From contig CAOKSY010000003.1 of the NCBI GenBank assembly GCA_948471525.1, positions 62,001 through 126,000 of the forward strand: a DNA stretch of 64,000 nucleotides, read 5' to 3'. The position numbers and the translations under genes are program-made. Shown here one piece after another: positions 1-9,090 of the stretch (positions are counted from its first letter, which is position 1; the number at the start of each line of letters is the position of its first letter). The notes under the pieces are model-generated. The model ran no database searches and was not told the DNA's origin. It saw nothing but the letters and a program-made list of their open reading frames with translations. Source of the stretch: an uncultured Clostridia bacterium (GTDB taxonomy: Bacteria; Bacillota; Clostridia; Christensenellales; UBA3700).

Positions 1-62
1 TATTCTGTTTTTAAGTCTTACTTTTCCCACTTCGCAGGATTCGAATATTTCCATAAATGCTC

Positions 63-1688
63 CTATTTTTCTATTACTTGTGAATTTACAGACTCAACTT
101 TTAAAGGTCTGCTAGACGAATTATTTTCCAATACTACGCCGTCTGCGGACTTGAAATAAAATCCGCCTTGATCTCCGCTCTCTATGACGTTGTCGAAAAT
201 ATGTATATTTTTATGCACCGCGCCTCTATGCGCTCTGTTTTCGGGTAATACCTGCGCCGTATAACCTATACATCTTCCAAAACGGTTGCGCGCTATTTCC
301 ACGTCCGAAACGGATCCGCTCTCATACCAATTTTTTGCGTCGTCGGAAATGAGGATCGAATGCATGGACGTGCTGTCGAAATCATTGTCGCAAATGCGTA
401 TCTTACCGCCCGACGTGACCAGTACTCCTCTGGTAATTATCCTTGTCATCTTGTTGTGCGAAAAATCCAGATCGGCAATCGCGGATTTATTTTCTATCGC
501 CATACCTACGCTTGCGCCCTCGATTTTATCCAATCTCAACCGTATGGTATATTCATTCTCAAGATTGGCTTCGAGGATCTTCGCCCTCGAACTTTCCAAC
601 AGCGTATCCGTATCGACAAACGCTATCTCATCGCCCGATCTCAACGGATTAAAGCCGTGCGTCTGAGGATGGGAAAATTTGACAGATACGCCGTCAGCGT
701 GTAACTTCGAGATCAAAAAATGTATTCCGTGAACGTTGAGACAGTCATCGCCCGCGCCAGCAAAATAATTGTTTTTTATCGCTATTTCTCCGCGACAGGA
801 GCAAAAGTGCAAAAAATCCGCAGCCGAGGCTATAAGTTTACCGCTGCCGTCTTCGGGAGCGAATATGCTGTCCGTGAGCGACACTCCTTCGCTATCTTGG
901 CAGACAAGCGCGAGACCGTAATTGAAATGCTGCGAGATTTTGTCAAGCACTACGTCTTTACATCTATCGATCGCTATTCCGCAACAGTCGCGTCGATGGT
1001 CGTATACGTAAAACCTGTCGCCGACTGCAAATCTCGACGTAGAGAGATAATATGCTCTGATCTTATTGCCGTCTAATCTTTTGAGACAAAAAGACGCGTT
1101 GAGCGGATGCGCTGTACGCCACGTGGAATCCTTATCTCTGTCCTCGATCTTTGCAATCCATCTAGCCGTGTTTTTAAATTTTTCCAACGGCGTAACGTAA
1201 CCGTCGCCTACAAAACAGTACTTGCCAGATATCTTTTTGACTTGACTTTCCTCATCTATATCGAAATCTATATGATTTCGACCTTTGGACAGCACTTTGA
1301 ACTCGTGCATATCGGGATTGCGGACGATTATCTTAAGATTTGTCAATCTCACGTTTTGACACGCTATGATTACGGCGTTGCTCATCTTGCCGCTCATTAC
1401 GAATATACTGCCGCCGCCGTCTACGGTAATGTCTTTGACGTTTTCCAACCATATTGCCGCGCGGTGCAAATGAGGCACTTCGCCTCTTTTCCACTCTTTA
1501 TCGCCTACCGTATTCGTGATAAAAAGTCTGCGCGAATACGCGTCGGACGCATTGAAATAATATTCTCCTCTTTCAAACAACAAAGTCTTTTCGCCGTCTT
1601 TTTTTGCAAGTTGACGCAAAGCGTTCTGCAAAGATACAGTGATATCTTCGCCCGCTTTTATACCGAAATCTCTTACGTTGTATATCAT
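63..1688 (-). CDS. GH110-type alpha-1,3-galactosidase
   Basis: This is a predicted exo-alpha-1,3-galactosidase of family GH110, which removes terminal alpha-galactose from blood-group B and linear alpha-Gal glycans. The 541-residue protein reads as a right-handed beta-helix, with many short strand-turn repeats. It carries GAGDDCLNVHG near residue 315, the acidic pair region typical of the family. There is no signal peptide, so it should act in the cytoplasm on imported oligosaccharides, unlike the secreted Bacteroides enzymes. The ATG is preceded by GGGAG at 5 bases. It follows the tetR-like gene by about 18 bases on the same strand, so the two probably form an operon controlled by that repressor. 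Another beta-helix glycosidase remains possible. Confidence 0.8.
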   Translation of the reverse strand: MIYNVRDFGIKAGEDITVSLQNALRQLAKKDGEKTLLFERGEYYFNASDAYSRRLFITNTVGDKEWKRGEVPHLHRAAIWLENVKDITVDGGGSIFVMSGKMSNAVIIACQNVRLTNLKIIVRNPDMHEFKVLSKGRNHIDFDIDEESQVKKISGKYCFVGDGYVTPLEKFKNTARWIAKIEDRDKDSTWRTAHPLNASFCLKRLDGNKIRAYYLSTSRFAVGDRFYVYDHRRDCCGIAIDRCKDVVLDKISQHFNYGLALVCQDSEGVSLTDSIFAPEDGSGKLIASAADFLHFCSCRGEIAIKNNYFAGAGDDCLNVHGIHFLISKLHADGVSVKFSHPQTHGFNPLRSGDEIAFVDTDTLLESSRAKILEANLENEYTIRLRLDKIEGASVGMAIENKSAIADLDFSHNKMTRIITRGVLVTSGGKIRICDNDFDSTSMHSILISDDAKNWYESGSVSDVEIARNRFGRCIGYTAQVLPENRAHRGAVHKNIHIFDNVIESGDQGGFYFKSADGVVLENNSSSRPLKVESVNSQVIEK

Positions 1689-1697
1689 AAAAACTCC

Positions 1698-2279
1698 CTA
1701 CTTGATGACTTTATAATCTTCAAATCCCAACATTACTATCTGTCCGATTATCTCGGTGAGTTCCGAAAGACTGACTTCAAGCCTGCCTTTGAATACGTCC
1801 TCGAACATATTGGCAAATCCGTTGGTATAAAATCTTACCTTCAACGCGAAAATATCGGTGTCTTTTATATGACTGATCTTGGAATTGTTCTCTATGACTA
1901 TCTTGATAAAAAACTCTTTGAGTTTGTCGATAAAGTGATCGCCCACCTTGGCGCAAATAAGCCGTCTGTAAAACTCGAAATCCTTTTGAAGATATTTCGT
2001 TATATTACGCAAAAATGGCGTGGGATTTTCTATTATGCTGTCTTTATAAGATGAAAAAAAGAAGAGTATCTGCTCTGATACGTCCTTTTCTATCTCTTCG
2101 AGCACGTCTACGGTATTTCTATAATGCGCATAAAAAGTACCTCTGTTCAACCCCGCGCGATTGACTATTTCCGTAACCGTTATCTTTTCAAAATCTTTTT
2201 TTTGAAGTAGTTCGCTGAATGCGTTCTTAATAAGTTTTTTAGACTTGAGCGCGCTCTTGTACTGTGTCCTGTCTTCCAT
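1698..2279 (-). CDS. TetR/AcrR-family transcriptional regulator
   Basis: This is a 193-residue TetR-family repressor. The N-terminal helix-turn-helix covers about residues 18-60, with the typical run ITVTEIVNRAGLNRGTFYAHY. The rest is an all-helical ligand-binding/dimer domain of the DhaS-like kind. I chose the ATG at 2279 because AAGAGGTG lies just upstream of it. A GTG six bases further out (2285) would overlap that ribosome site. The gene is immediately upstream of the GH110 gene on the same strand, so it probably regulates glycan use and itself. The inducer is unknown. Confidence 0.9.
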   Translation of the reverse strand: MEDRTQYKSALKSKKLIKNAFSELLQKKDFEKITVTEIVNRAGLNRGTFYAHYRNTVDVLEEIEKDVSEQILFFFSSYKDSIIENPTPFLRNITKYLQKDFEFYRRLICAKVGDHFIDKLKEFFIKIVIENNSKISHIKDTDIFALKVRFYTNGFANMFEDVFKGRLEVSLSELTEIIGQIVMLGFEDYKVIK

Positions 2280-2341
2280 ATACACCTCTTATCTTTTAAA
2301 TTATATAATAGGCGCGGTCAAAAGTCAACACCTGTCCGACT

Positions 2342-3151
2342 TTAATCGATCGTCATAGCGACCTTGTATACTTCGTTTTTGGTAAGAGCGTTGAGCTTTG
2401 CCACTTGCTTTATCGCGCTCTTTTTATCGATACCCGAATCGATAAGCCGTCTGAGTTGTTCCTCGACTGTGCCGTCGGGCTTGTTCTCCTCAATATCCCC
2501 GCATTCGACTATAAGCACGTATTCTCCTCTCGCCTCGCCCTCTATGCCGCTAAGCAGAGTTGTTACGATATGTTCCTCGTGAACTTTGGTGATCTCCCTA
2601 ATAACGTGCACGATACGGTCTCCCAAGACGGTCGATAGATATTCGATATCCTTCTTGACGTCGTAAGGCGAACTGTAAAACACCAAAGACGTGCGAATGT
2701 TTTTAAACGGAGCGACCAAAGCTTCTCTGTCTTTGTTCTTGGGCGGCAAAAAACCGATAAATGTAAAGACAGGCTGACAGATGCCGCTCAATGCCATTGC
2801 CGAAGTGAGAGCCGTCGCGCCGGGAACGACGCTGATCTTGGCTCCTTTTTTCAGCAATATATCCACTACCGCCGCTCCCGGGTCGGAGATCGCCGGCATA
2901 CCCGCGTCGGTGATCAAAGCGACGTCTTTCCCTTCGCTCAGCAACGCGTAAATCTTATCCGCGCTGTCCTTTTCGTTGAATTTATGACAGGAAAACAACG
3001 GCTTTTTTATCTCGTAATGATTGAGAAGTTTGAGCGAATGACGCGTATCCTCGCACGCGATGCAATCGACGCTCTTGAGAGTCTCGAGCGCTCTGAGACT
3101 TATATCCGCCAAATTACCTATCGGAGTTCCTATCAAATACAACGTGGACAT
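2342..3151 (-). CDS. rsmI: 16S rRNA C1402 2'-O-methyltransferase RsmI
   Basis: RsmI uses S-adenosylmethionine to methylate the ribose of C1402 in the decoding centre of 16S rRNA. The 269-residue length matches the family. The protein has the tetrapyrrole-methylase fold with the signature LYLIGTPIGNLADIS at residues 4-18, the CEDTRHS motif near residue 34, and the ITDAGMPAISDPG and VVPGATAL motifs in the middle, which form the SAM pocket. The last 40 residues are the usual small RsmI C-terminal helix domain. The gene stands alone, divergent from the SGNH hydrolase gene. No strong ribosome site is visible before the ATG. Confidence 0.97.
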   Translation of the reverse strand: MSTLYLIGTPIGNLADISLRALETLKSVDCIACEDTRHSLKLLNHYEIKKPLFSCHKFNEKDSADKIYALLSEGKDVALITDAGMPAISDPGAAVVDILLKKGAKISVVPGATALTSAMALSGICQPVFTFIGFLPPKNKDREALVAPFKNIRTSLVFYSSPYDVKKDIEYLSTVLGDRIVHVIREITKVHEEHIVTTLLSGIEGEARGEYVLIVECGDIEENKPDGTVEEQLRRLIDSGIDKKSAIKQVAKLNALTKNEVYKVAMTID

Positions 3152-3283
3152 AGGTATATGATAGCACGTTTTAAGCGATTTGTAAAGACAAGTCGAACGA
3201 CTGAAGCGATGACATTATTTTGGCTTATAATGTTTACTCTTTGAAAATAATTGTGATATAATATAAATACGGATATAAAATAT

Positions 3284-4018
3284 ATGAAAAAATACGGTAG
3301 AAAAATTCGCAATTCATCTATAGCCTTGTACGTATCGATAGCGCTGACGGTGCTTATCGTATTTTTTTCATTTTATTACGCTTACGGAAAATACTGCACT
3401 ACTCTTATCTCGGACAAGCAGAAAAAAGCCGCCGCATACACTGTGAAAAACAAAACACAGGAACACGGAAAGATAGTATTCTACGGCGACTCTATCACAG
3501 AGATGTGCGATACCGATACGTACTACCCCGATCTGGATATCGTCAATCGCGGAATATCCGGAGACACTACCGCAGGTATGTTGGAAAGACTTGAAAACAA
3601 TCTGCTGTCCATAGAGCCCTCTACGGTTCTTTTTCTCGGAGGAATAAACGACGTGGACAAAAACATATCCGTTGAAGAGATAACAAACAACATAGAAAAC
3701 ATAGTCTCGCAGATAAAAACGCGGCTCCCCGAATGCAAAGTCATCGTTCAATCGGTGTATCCGGTAAATAAAGAAAAACTGCCGCGCTATCTCAATAAAG
3801 TCAACAACCGAGACAACGACAAAGTGCACGAAATAAATCAGCGTCTTCCGAGTATTTGCGAAAAGTACGGATGTCTTTATATCGATATAAATAAGATCCT
3901 CTCCGACGAGCAAGGCAATCTAAACTCCAGATATACGCGCGACGGACTGCATCTCACCAAAAAAGCATACTTCGCAATCTCTCACGTAATTACTCCGTAT
4001 ATCGCTCCGAGCGTATAA
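3284..4018 (+). CDS. Membrane-anchored SGNH/GDSL hydrolase
   Basis: This is a predicted esterase/acetylhydrolase of the SGNH superfamily, 244 residues long. One N-terminal membrane segment (about residues 12-32) anchors it, leaving the catalytic domain outside the cell. Family blocks are visible: FYGDSITE (block I, nucleophile Ser), NRGISGDTT (block II Gly), LGGIND (block III Asn) and DGLHLT near the C-terminus (block V Asp/His). The set is complete, so the enzyme should be active. The substrate is unknown; cell-wall or polysaccharide O-acetyl groups are common for anchored members. It is monocistronic and followed by a hairpin terminator. Confidence 0.88.
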   Translation: MKKYGRKIRNSSIALYVSIALTVLIVFFSFYYAYGKYCTTLISDKQKKAAAYTVKNKTQEHGKIVFYGDSITEMCDTDTYYPDLDIVNRGISGDTTAGMLERLENNLLSIEPSTVLFLGGINDVDKNISVEEITNNIENIVSQIKTRLPECKVIVQSVYPVNKEKLPRYLNKVNNRDNDKVHEINQRLPSICEKYGCLYIDINKILSDEQGNLNSRYTRDGLHLTKKAYFAISHVITPYIAPSV

Positions 4019-4042
4019 AAATACTTTTAATACAATAAATTA

Positions 4043-4060
4043 CCGCTCCGTGAGGAGCGG
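4043..4060. terminator. Intrinsic terminator between convergent genes
   Basis: The stem CCGCTCC/GGAGCGG with a GTGA loop is followed by CTTTTG on the plus strand. It sits between the SGNH hydrolase stop and the convergent sugar-kinase stop, so it may serve both. Confidence 0.75.
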
Positions 4061-4073
4061 CTTTTGCTTTCGT

Positions 4074-5498
4074 TTAAGAGTGAGGATAAAACATTTTGAC
4101 CGAGTAATTGTCGGAAATTACTTTCTTTATCTCATCCCGTCCGATCGCCCCCGACGAAATAAGCTGCGCCAACGCATTGCCCAGCGCGCTTGCCTCCGAC
4201 GGACCTGCCGAAAGAGGGAGTCCCAATTCATCGGCAATAAGCGAGTTGAAATAGGCGTTGTTGGAGCCTCCGCCGATAACGTATATTTTACCGTACTCGC
4301 GTCCCGTAATTCTTTTCAACGACGTCAACGCTTCCGCGTACGTCTTCGCGAGCGATTTATATACGCAAAGCGCGATCTCTCCCTCGCTCTTCAATTCTAT
4401 ACCCTGTCTTTCAAGCACGTAATTTTTTATTGCGTCCGCCATCGGACAAGGTCTTGCAAAAGCTTCGTCTCCTACGTCTATTACAGCGCCTTTGTCTGCT
4501 GCATTCGCGGCTAAGTCTGCTATATGCGCATAAGAAATATCTTTACCCTGTCCTATCCACTGGCGACGGCATTCCTGTATGAGCCACATTCCCATTATAT
4601 TTCGCAAAAAACGCGTCTTGCCGTTATAGGCAAGTTCGTTGGTGTAGCCGCTTTCAAAGGCTTCTTTCGACGCGATAGGCGCGTCTTCGAGAGTGCCGAA
4701 TAACGACCAAGTGCCGCTGCTGATATACAACGGATATTCCTCTTCGCAAGGTATTGCGGCGACAGCGCAAGCCGTGTCGTGACCCGCGACCGCTATCACC
4801 GGAAGGTCGTAAGTCAAACCGACTTTCTGCTTGGTCTTTTCATTGAGACAGGCTATCTTTTCTCCCGTAGCCGTTATCTTGGGGAAAAGACGCTTATCTA
4901 TCCCCGCCGCATCTAAAAATTTATCGGAGAATCCGCTATTTTGCGTGAAAAAACCGCTCGTCGACGCTATCGTCGGTTCGGCGACGGCAACTCCCGTCAG
5001 CATATATCCCAAAAGCTGAGGCATAAAAAGAATAGCGCCTACTTTACCGAAATCAATTCCCTCGCGCCTTCTCGCAATAAGCTGATAAGTCGTATTAAAA
5101 TCATTGTCGGAAATACCCGAAAGAGAAAACAGCTCGCGAGCATATTTTCTCAAATCTCCACGCACGGCGGAATGCGACGCGTCTCTGTAACAACGCGGAT
5201 CGGAGATAACTTTGCCCTCTTTATCCACGAATCCTATATCAACGCCCCAGGTATCGATACCTATCGAGTCGAGTCTTCCGAATCGGATGTCCGCTATGCT
5301 TATAGCCTTGCATATCTCCTCGTAAAGCATAGATAAATCCCAATAGAGTTTCCCGTCTTTTTCGACTGCGCCGTTGGGAAAACGGTGCGCAATCTCTTCG
5401 CGAAGCGAGCCGTCTTTGTATTCGAAAACTATCCCTCTGCCCGAACTCGCGCCGAGATCTATCGCCAATACCCTCGTAATTTTGCCCATGATCACCAA
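4074..5498 (-). CDS. FGGY-family sugar kinase (L-fuculokinase/rhamnulokinase)
   Basis: This kinase phosphorylates a ketodeoxysugar at C1, most likely L-fuculose because its operon partner is L-fucose isomerase. The 474-residue protein is a RhaB-like FGGY kinase. The N-terminal ATPase motif AIDLGASSGRGI lies at residues 13-24, the substrate-side IDTWGVDIG near residue 80, the adenine-loop GHDTACAVAA near 240, and the C-terminal phosphate loop YVIGGGSNN near 405. By sequence alone it resembles rhamnulokinase, and in Bacillota such RhaB-like enzymes commonly serve fuculose. Its start overlaps the end of the aldolase gene by 7 bp, so the two are translationally coupled. It is the last gene of the fucI operon. 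Confidence 0.85.
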   Translation of the reverse strand: MVIMGKITRVLAIDLGASSGRGIVFEYKDGSLREEIAHRFPNGAVEKDGKLYWDLSMLYEEICKAISIADIRFGRLDSIGIDTWGVDIGFVDKEGKVISDPRCYRDASHSAVRGDLRKYARELFSLSGISDNDFNTTYQLIARRREGIDFGKVGAILFMPQLLGYMLTGVAVAEPTIASTSGFFTQNSGFSDKFLDAAGIDKRLFPKITATGEKIACLNEKTKQKVGLTYDLPVIAVAGHDTACAVAAIPCEEEYPLYISSGTWSLFGTLEDAPIASKEAFESGYTNELAYNGKTRFLRNIMGMWLIQECRRQWIGQGKDISYAHIADLAANAADKGAVIDVGDEAFARPCPMADAIKNYVLERQGIELKSEGEIALCVYKSLAKTYAEALTSLKRITGREYGKIYVIGGGSNNAYFNSLIADELGLPLSAGPSEASALGNALAQLISSGAIGRDEIKKVISDNYSVKMFYPHS

Positions 5499-6751
5499 CC
5501 GTTGAACGTATCGTCAATCTCTTTTACTTCATCTTCGTCGATCGGATTGATCTCGGATACGGATTTCGCCATAATGACCGAGCGCGCGGAATAATCCGCT
5601 ACTTCCAGTCTGTCGAAAGCCTTGAGAATATTTTTGCCGACCGTTATCATACACTCGTTGTCTATCACAACGACGGGCGACGAAGTAGTCAACGCGTCGG
5701 CTATCTTGTCAAAGTCTCCCATTGCCGTATAGGGAAGTCTCGTCACGTCCTTGAGCATTATGTAGCTCTCGGGTATCAGTCTCGCGTCAAAATGTTTATT
5801 GGCGAGAGCAAATCCCATAATTGCCGCCGGCATCGATACGAAAATTGCTTTCGCCTCCGGCATCCTGTCGAAGATCTTTTTTACAAGTCCGAAATAAGCG
5901 CATTTTTTGGACGAGGAAACTTTACCGTCGCAATAACGGATAATATCCTCTTCGCTCATATCCTCGGGAGAATCGCAATCGGCGTTGAAATAGATCGAGC
6001 CGTCGTCGCCGCGTACCGCAAGCGTGCCCCACTCGCTGCCGATAAGCGCGCCTTTATACGCTCTCTTGATAAACGCGATCATCTCGCTCTTTATCGACTT
6101 ATCGCCGCAAGAGAGTTCTGCGACGGGAAAATCCGCGTCGGCAAGCGCGATCTTGTCGTCTATCTTCTTAGCTCCGCCGAGAGCGCGAGCGTGGAAGAGA
6201 GATCTGCAAAGATAGTCGAGAGTCTCGTATTTTGCAAGCGCGCGCTGCATATTTTCCGCGCCTACCGTTGCTCCGTGATTATCCATCATTACCGAACGGC
6301 TGCCTGCAAGAAATTCGCCCATTACGATATCGCCCAGTTTAAGACTTCCCGGAAGAGCGTATCTCGATCCCGAGATCTTCCCAAGCGAATCCTCATATAT
6401 CCTAGCGTACGAAGAATCGGGCACAAGCCTCATACAGGCATACGCCACAGCCGCAGGCGCATGAGCGTGCACGATAGCGCGCACGTCCTTGCAGGTACGA
6501 TAGATATTGGAATGAAAAGGCAACTCCATAGACGGTTTGTGCTTGCCTATGACGGTGCCGTCGGGCAACACTTCTACTATGTCGTCTACGGTGAGCGAAC
6601 CTTTATCTATACTGCTAGGAGTAATGAAGATATGTCCGTTGTCGTCGATCGCGGAGATATTGCCGCCCGAAGTGGTCGTCAACGCGTTGGCGTATACCCT
6701 CTGCATTGCCAACAGCACTTGTTCTTTGACGGAAAGAGTTTTTATATCCAT
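5492..6751 (-). CDS. Tandem class II aldolase (fuculose/rhamnulose-1-phosphate), second half degenerate
   Basis: The likely reaction is cleavage of L-fuculose-1-phosphate to dihydroxyacetone phosphate and lactaldehyde. The protein has 419 residues, about twice the usual 215. Residues 1-205 form a complete class II aldolase/adducin domain, with catalytic Glu76 and zinc ligands His95, His97 (HAHAP) and His159 (DNHGATV). Residues 215-400 repeat the same fold, but the corresponding metal motifs read VSM (305-307) and DNEC (364-367), so the second half cannot bind zinc in the known way. It lies between fucI and the kinase and overlaps the kinase gene. The second half probably has a structural or regulatory role. 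Confidence 0.82.
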   Translation of the reverse strand: MDIKTLSVKEQVLLAMQRVYANALTTTSGGNISAIDDNGHIFITPSSIDKGSLTVDDIVEVLPDGTVIGKHKPSMELPFHSNIYRTCKDVRAIVHAHAPAAVAYACMRLVPDSSYARIYEDSLGKISGSRYALPGSLKLGDIVMGEFLAGSRSVMMDNHGATVGAENMQRALAKYETLDYLCRSLFHARALGGAKKIDDKIALADADFPVAELSCGDKSIKSEMIAFIKRAYKGALIGSEWGTLAVRGDDGSIYFNADCDSPEDMSEEDIIRYCDGKVSSSKKCAYFGLVKKIFDRMPEAKAIFVSMPAAIMGFALANKHFDARLIPESYIMLKDVTRLPYTAMGDFDKIADALTTSSPVVVIDNECMITVGKNILKAFDRLEVADYSARSVIMAKSVSEINPIDEDEVKEIDDTFNGW

Positions 6752-6763
6752 TTATCCCTCTCC

Positions 6764-8521
6764 TTATTTATAGAGCGGCCCGTATACCGCGCATGCGCGA
6801 TAGTCCGCACTCTCTTGATCCTTGGTGCCGAAAGCCGTCCAAGCATGCGGTCTGAATATTCTGTCTTCGTCCACGTTGTGCATATTGACGGGTATTCTGA
6901 GCATAGATGCAAGCGTGATTATATCCGCTCCTATGTGTCCGTACGTAAACGCGCCATGATTTGCGCCCCAGTTTGCCATCACGCTGTACACGTCCTTAAA
7001 CGCGTCTTTGCCTGTGAGTATGGGAGCAAACCAAGTGCTCGGCCACGTCGGGTCGGTTCTGTCCCACAGAATATTCTGCACCTTGTCGGGAACTGTTACG
7101 GTATATCCTTCCGCAATTTGTATAACGGGACCTAGTCCGTCGACCGTATTGACGCGCACCATCGTGACAGGTATCTCTGCCTCTGTCTTGAAGTGGGAGC
7201 TGAAACCGCCGCCTCTGAAATATCCGAGATTTGCCTGACACCAGTCAGTCTTGGACATACACGCGTCTATATCGTCTTTGCTCATATTCCACCACTGCTT
7301 GATGACGTTCTCGCCCTTGTCGTTCTTTGCCATAGCCGTGCCGTCGAGCGCAGCCGCCCCGCTGTTAATCAGATGTATAAATCCGTCTTTGGCTTTGCCC
7401 TCGGGAGTCCAACCGGTCACTCTTTTTATAGATTGAGGCGACCAATAAGTACGCACGTCGGCGAATATGCTCGCGCGCTGCGTAAGCAGTTTTTCAAACA
7501 GCATAGCCATTCCGTTGAGAGTATCGTTTTCGGTAGCTACGATCAGCGGCTCTTTCTTGCCGTTCCAGTCAAACGACGAATTGAGTATCGCTTCGCTGAA
7601 ATCGCCGTTGGGCAGCCAGTCTGTCCACATACGCTGTCCTTGGAAACCGCCCAAGATCGCGTTTCTGCCCAAAGCCTCTTCGTGCCAGCCTATATCGTCG
7701 AGTTTTTTATTGCCGAGCATAATGTCTTTGATACACAAAGTCATCTTGGCGATGAATTCCCACTGCTCGTCCTTTTCCTTGCGCGATTTGGGCGCGGCGT
7801 TGGTATCCTTGCCCTCTTTGCAGTTTTTCTTTATCCAATCGAGTTCTTTCTCGTACTCGGCAGTATCGTATATTCCGAGAGCTATACGTCTCTGTATCTC
7901 CGTCATATCTACCCATTCCGACCTTATACCGAAGTATTTCTGCATAAGATCCGCGTCGAGGAAGGAACCGCCAATGCCCATTGCCACGCTTCCCAGTCCG
8001 ACGTAAGCCTTATTTCGCATACAGCCCACCGCTATCGCGCATCTTGCGAATCGCAATATCTTTTCCGCAACGTCGTCGGGAATAACCGCGTCGTCCTTAT
8101 CCTGCACGTCTCTGCCGTAGATAGCAAAAGCGGGAAGACCTCTTTGCGCGTGCGCAGCCATAGCCGCGGCAAGATATACCGCGCCCGGACGCTCCGTCGC
8201 GTTAAGTCCCCATACCGCCTTTATAGTATTGGAATCGAGATCCATCGTCTCTGTACCGTAACACCAGCACGGCGTAACGCTTAGCGTGCCGACTATATTC
8301 TGCGTATCGAAGTATTCGCGGCACTTCGCCGCTTCCGCGCCTCCGCCGATAGTGCCGTCGTATACGACTACTCTTACAGGCGTGCCGTCCGTGTAACGCA
8401 GGTTACTTTCGATAAGTTGTTTTGCCGACTGCGCCATGCGGCGAGTCTGCTCTTCAAGTCCTTCTCTTATTCCTCCCCATCTTCCGTCGATTATGGGTCT
8501 GATGCCGATTGCTGGTTGCAT
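6764..8521 (-). CDS. fucI: L-fucose isomerase
   Basis: FucI converts L-fucose to L-fuculose (and D-arabinose to D-ribulose) with Mn2+. The 585-residue length and the sequence match the hexameric FucI family from end to end. Visible family stretches include the start MQPAIGIRPIIDGRWGGIRE, the VTPCWCYGTETMDLD region, the KAVWGLNATERPGAVYLAAA segment, and the C-terminal NWGANHGAFTYGHIGAD region that supplies the late active-site His. The ribosome site AAGGAGAAC precedes the ATG. It is the first gene of a three-gene operon with the aldolase and kinase. No transporter gene for fucose is present in this window. Confidence 0.96.
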   Translation of the reverse strand: MQPAIGIRPIIDGRWGGIREGLEEQTRRMAQSAKQLIESNLRYTDGTPVRVVVYDGTIGGGAEAAKCREYFDTQNIVGTLSVTPCWCYGTETMDLDSNTIKAVWGLNATERPGAVYLAAAMAAHAQRGLPAFAIYGRDVQDKDDAVIPDDVAEKILRFARCAIAVGCMRNKAYVGLGSVAMGIGGSFLDADLMQKYFGIRSEWVDMTEIQRRIALGIYDTAEYEKELDWIKKNCKEGKDTNAAPKSRKEKDEQWEFIAKMTLCIKDIMLGNKKLDDIGWHEEALGRNAILGGFQGQRMWTDWLPNGDFSEAILNSSFDWNGKKEPLIVATENDTLNGMAMLFEKLLTQRASIFADVRTYWSPQSIKRVTGWTPEGKAKDGFIHLINSGAAALDGTAMAKNDKGENVIKQWWNMSKDDIDACMSKTDWCQANLGYFRGGGFSSHFKTEAEIPVTMVRVNTVDGLGPVIQIAEGYTVTVPDKVQNILWDRTDPTWPSTWFAPILTGKDAFKDVYSVMANWGANHGAFTYGHIGADIITLASMLRIPVNMHNVDEDRIFRPHAWTAFGTKDQESADYRACAVYGPLYK

Positions 8522-8702
8522 AATGTTCTCCTTAAAAAAGATAATTCGACGGTCGCGAAAGAGATCTCGCTTCCTATTCGCGCCATTAAATATATTATAA
8601 TATATCTATTTAGAAATTACTATAGCATTTTGAAAATTTTATAAAAAATTACGCCCGCAAAAAAATCGCGAGCGCATGCAAAAGACTTGTCATTTAATTA
8701 AA
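8522..8702. other. Upstream region of the fucose operon
   Basis: This AT-rich stretch must hold the fucI promoter. A TATAAT reads on the minus strand at 8594-8599, but no convincing -35 box stands 17 bases from it. I see no cre-like or clear inverted-repeat operator. Confidence 0.4.
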
Positions 8703-8910
8703 TCACTTTTGAGCGTCAAATCTGTTGGAGTATGATGCCATTCCTCCCATCATTGCGTTTGCCATCTGCTGAGCTTGATTTTTTACGCATTCTTCTTCGT
8801 ACAACTCTATTTGATTCATAACTATTCTTTTAAAACCGTCTCCGTCTCTTATATTGTCGAATTCCAATGTTCCTGCCGCGGTACAAATTTTAATTTTATA
8901 ATAATTGCCG
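8703..8910 (-). pseudogene. Small gene tail without a start (remnant)
   Basis: An open frame on the minus strand runs from a TAA near 8950 to TGA at 8703. It encodes a protein-like sequence (CTAAGTLEFDNIRDGDGF, then a helix rich in Gln, Met and Gly: QAQQMANAMMGGMASYSNRF). There is no ATG in the first half. The first ATG (8817-8819) gives only 38 residues and lacks the beta-rich N-terminal part. It therefore looks like the C-terminal remnant of a small protein whose 5' part was lost. I do not recognise the family. Confidence 0.4.
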
Positions 8911-8945
8911 AATACGCGCCTACGGTTTGACCGCAGACGCGTATT
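8911..8945. terminator. Hairpin, possible old terminator
   Basis: A perfect 8-bp stem AATACGCG/CGCGTATT has a further partly paired inner stem and AT-rich flanks on both sides. It abuts the broken 5' edge of the small gene remnant, so it may be the terminator of a gene now lost. Bases 8946-9090 hold nothing I can identify. Confidence 0.45.
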
Positions 8946-9090
8946 TTATATATTATTCAAAAATATTATGTCATTGAAATAAAAGATATGATCGACTCAA
9001 TATGTAAAGTTATTCACAGATAAAATTCTTTTCATATAACGTAAACAAATTCATTATTATTTAAGCGCGCATTCCCCAATCTCAAAACTT

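Noticed and set aside
3241..3262. TTGAAA with TATAAT as the SGNH hydrolase promoter
   Set aside because: The spacer is only 10 bases. An upstream TTTACT at 18 bases is more plausible but too weak to list.
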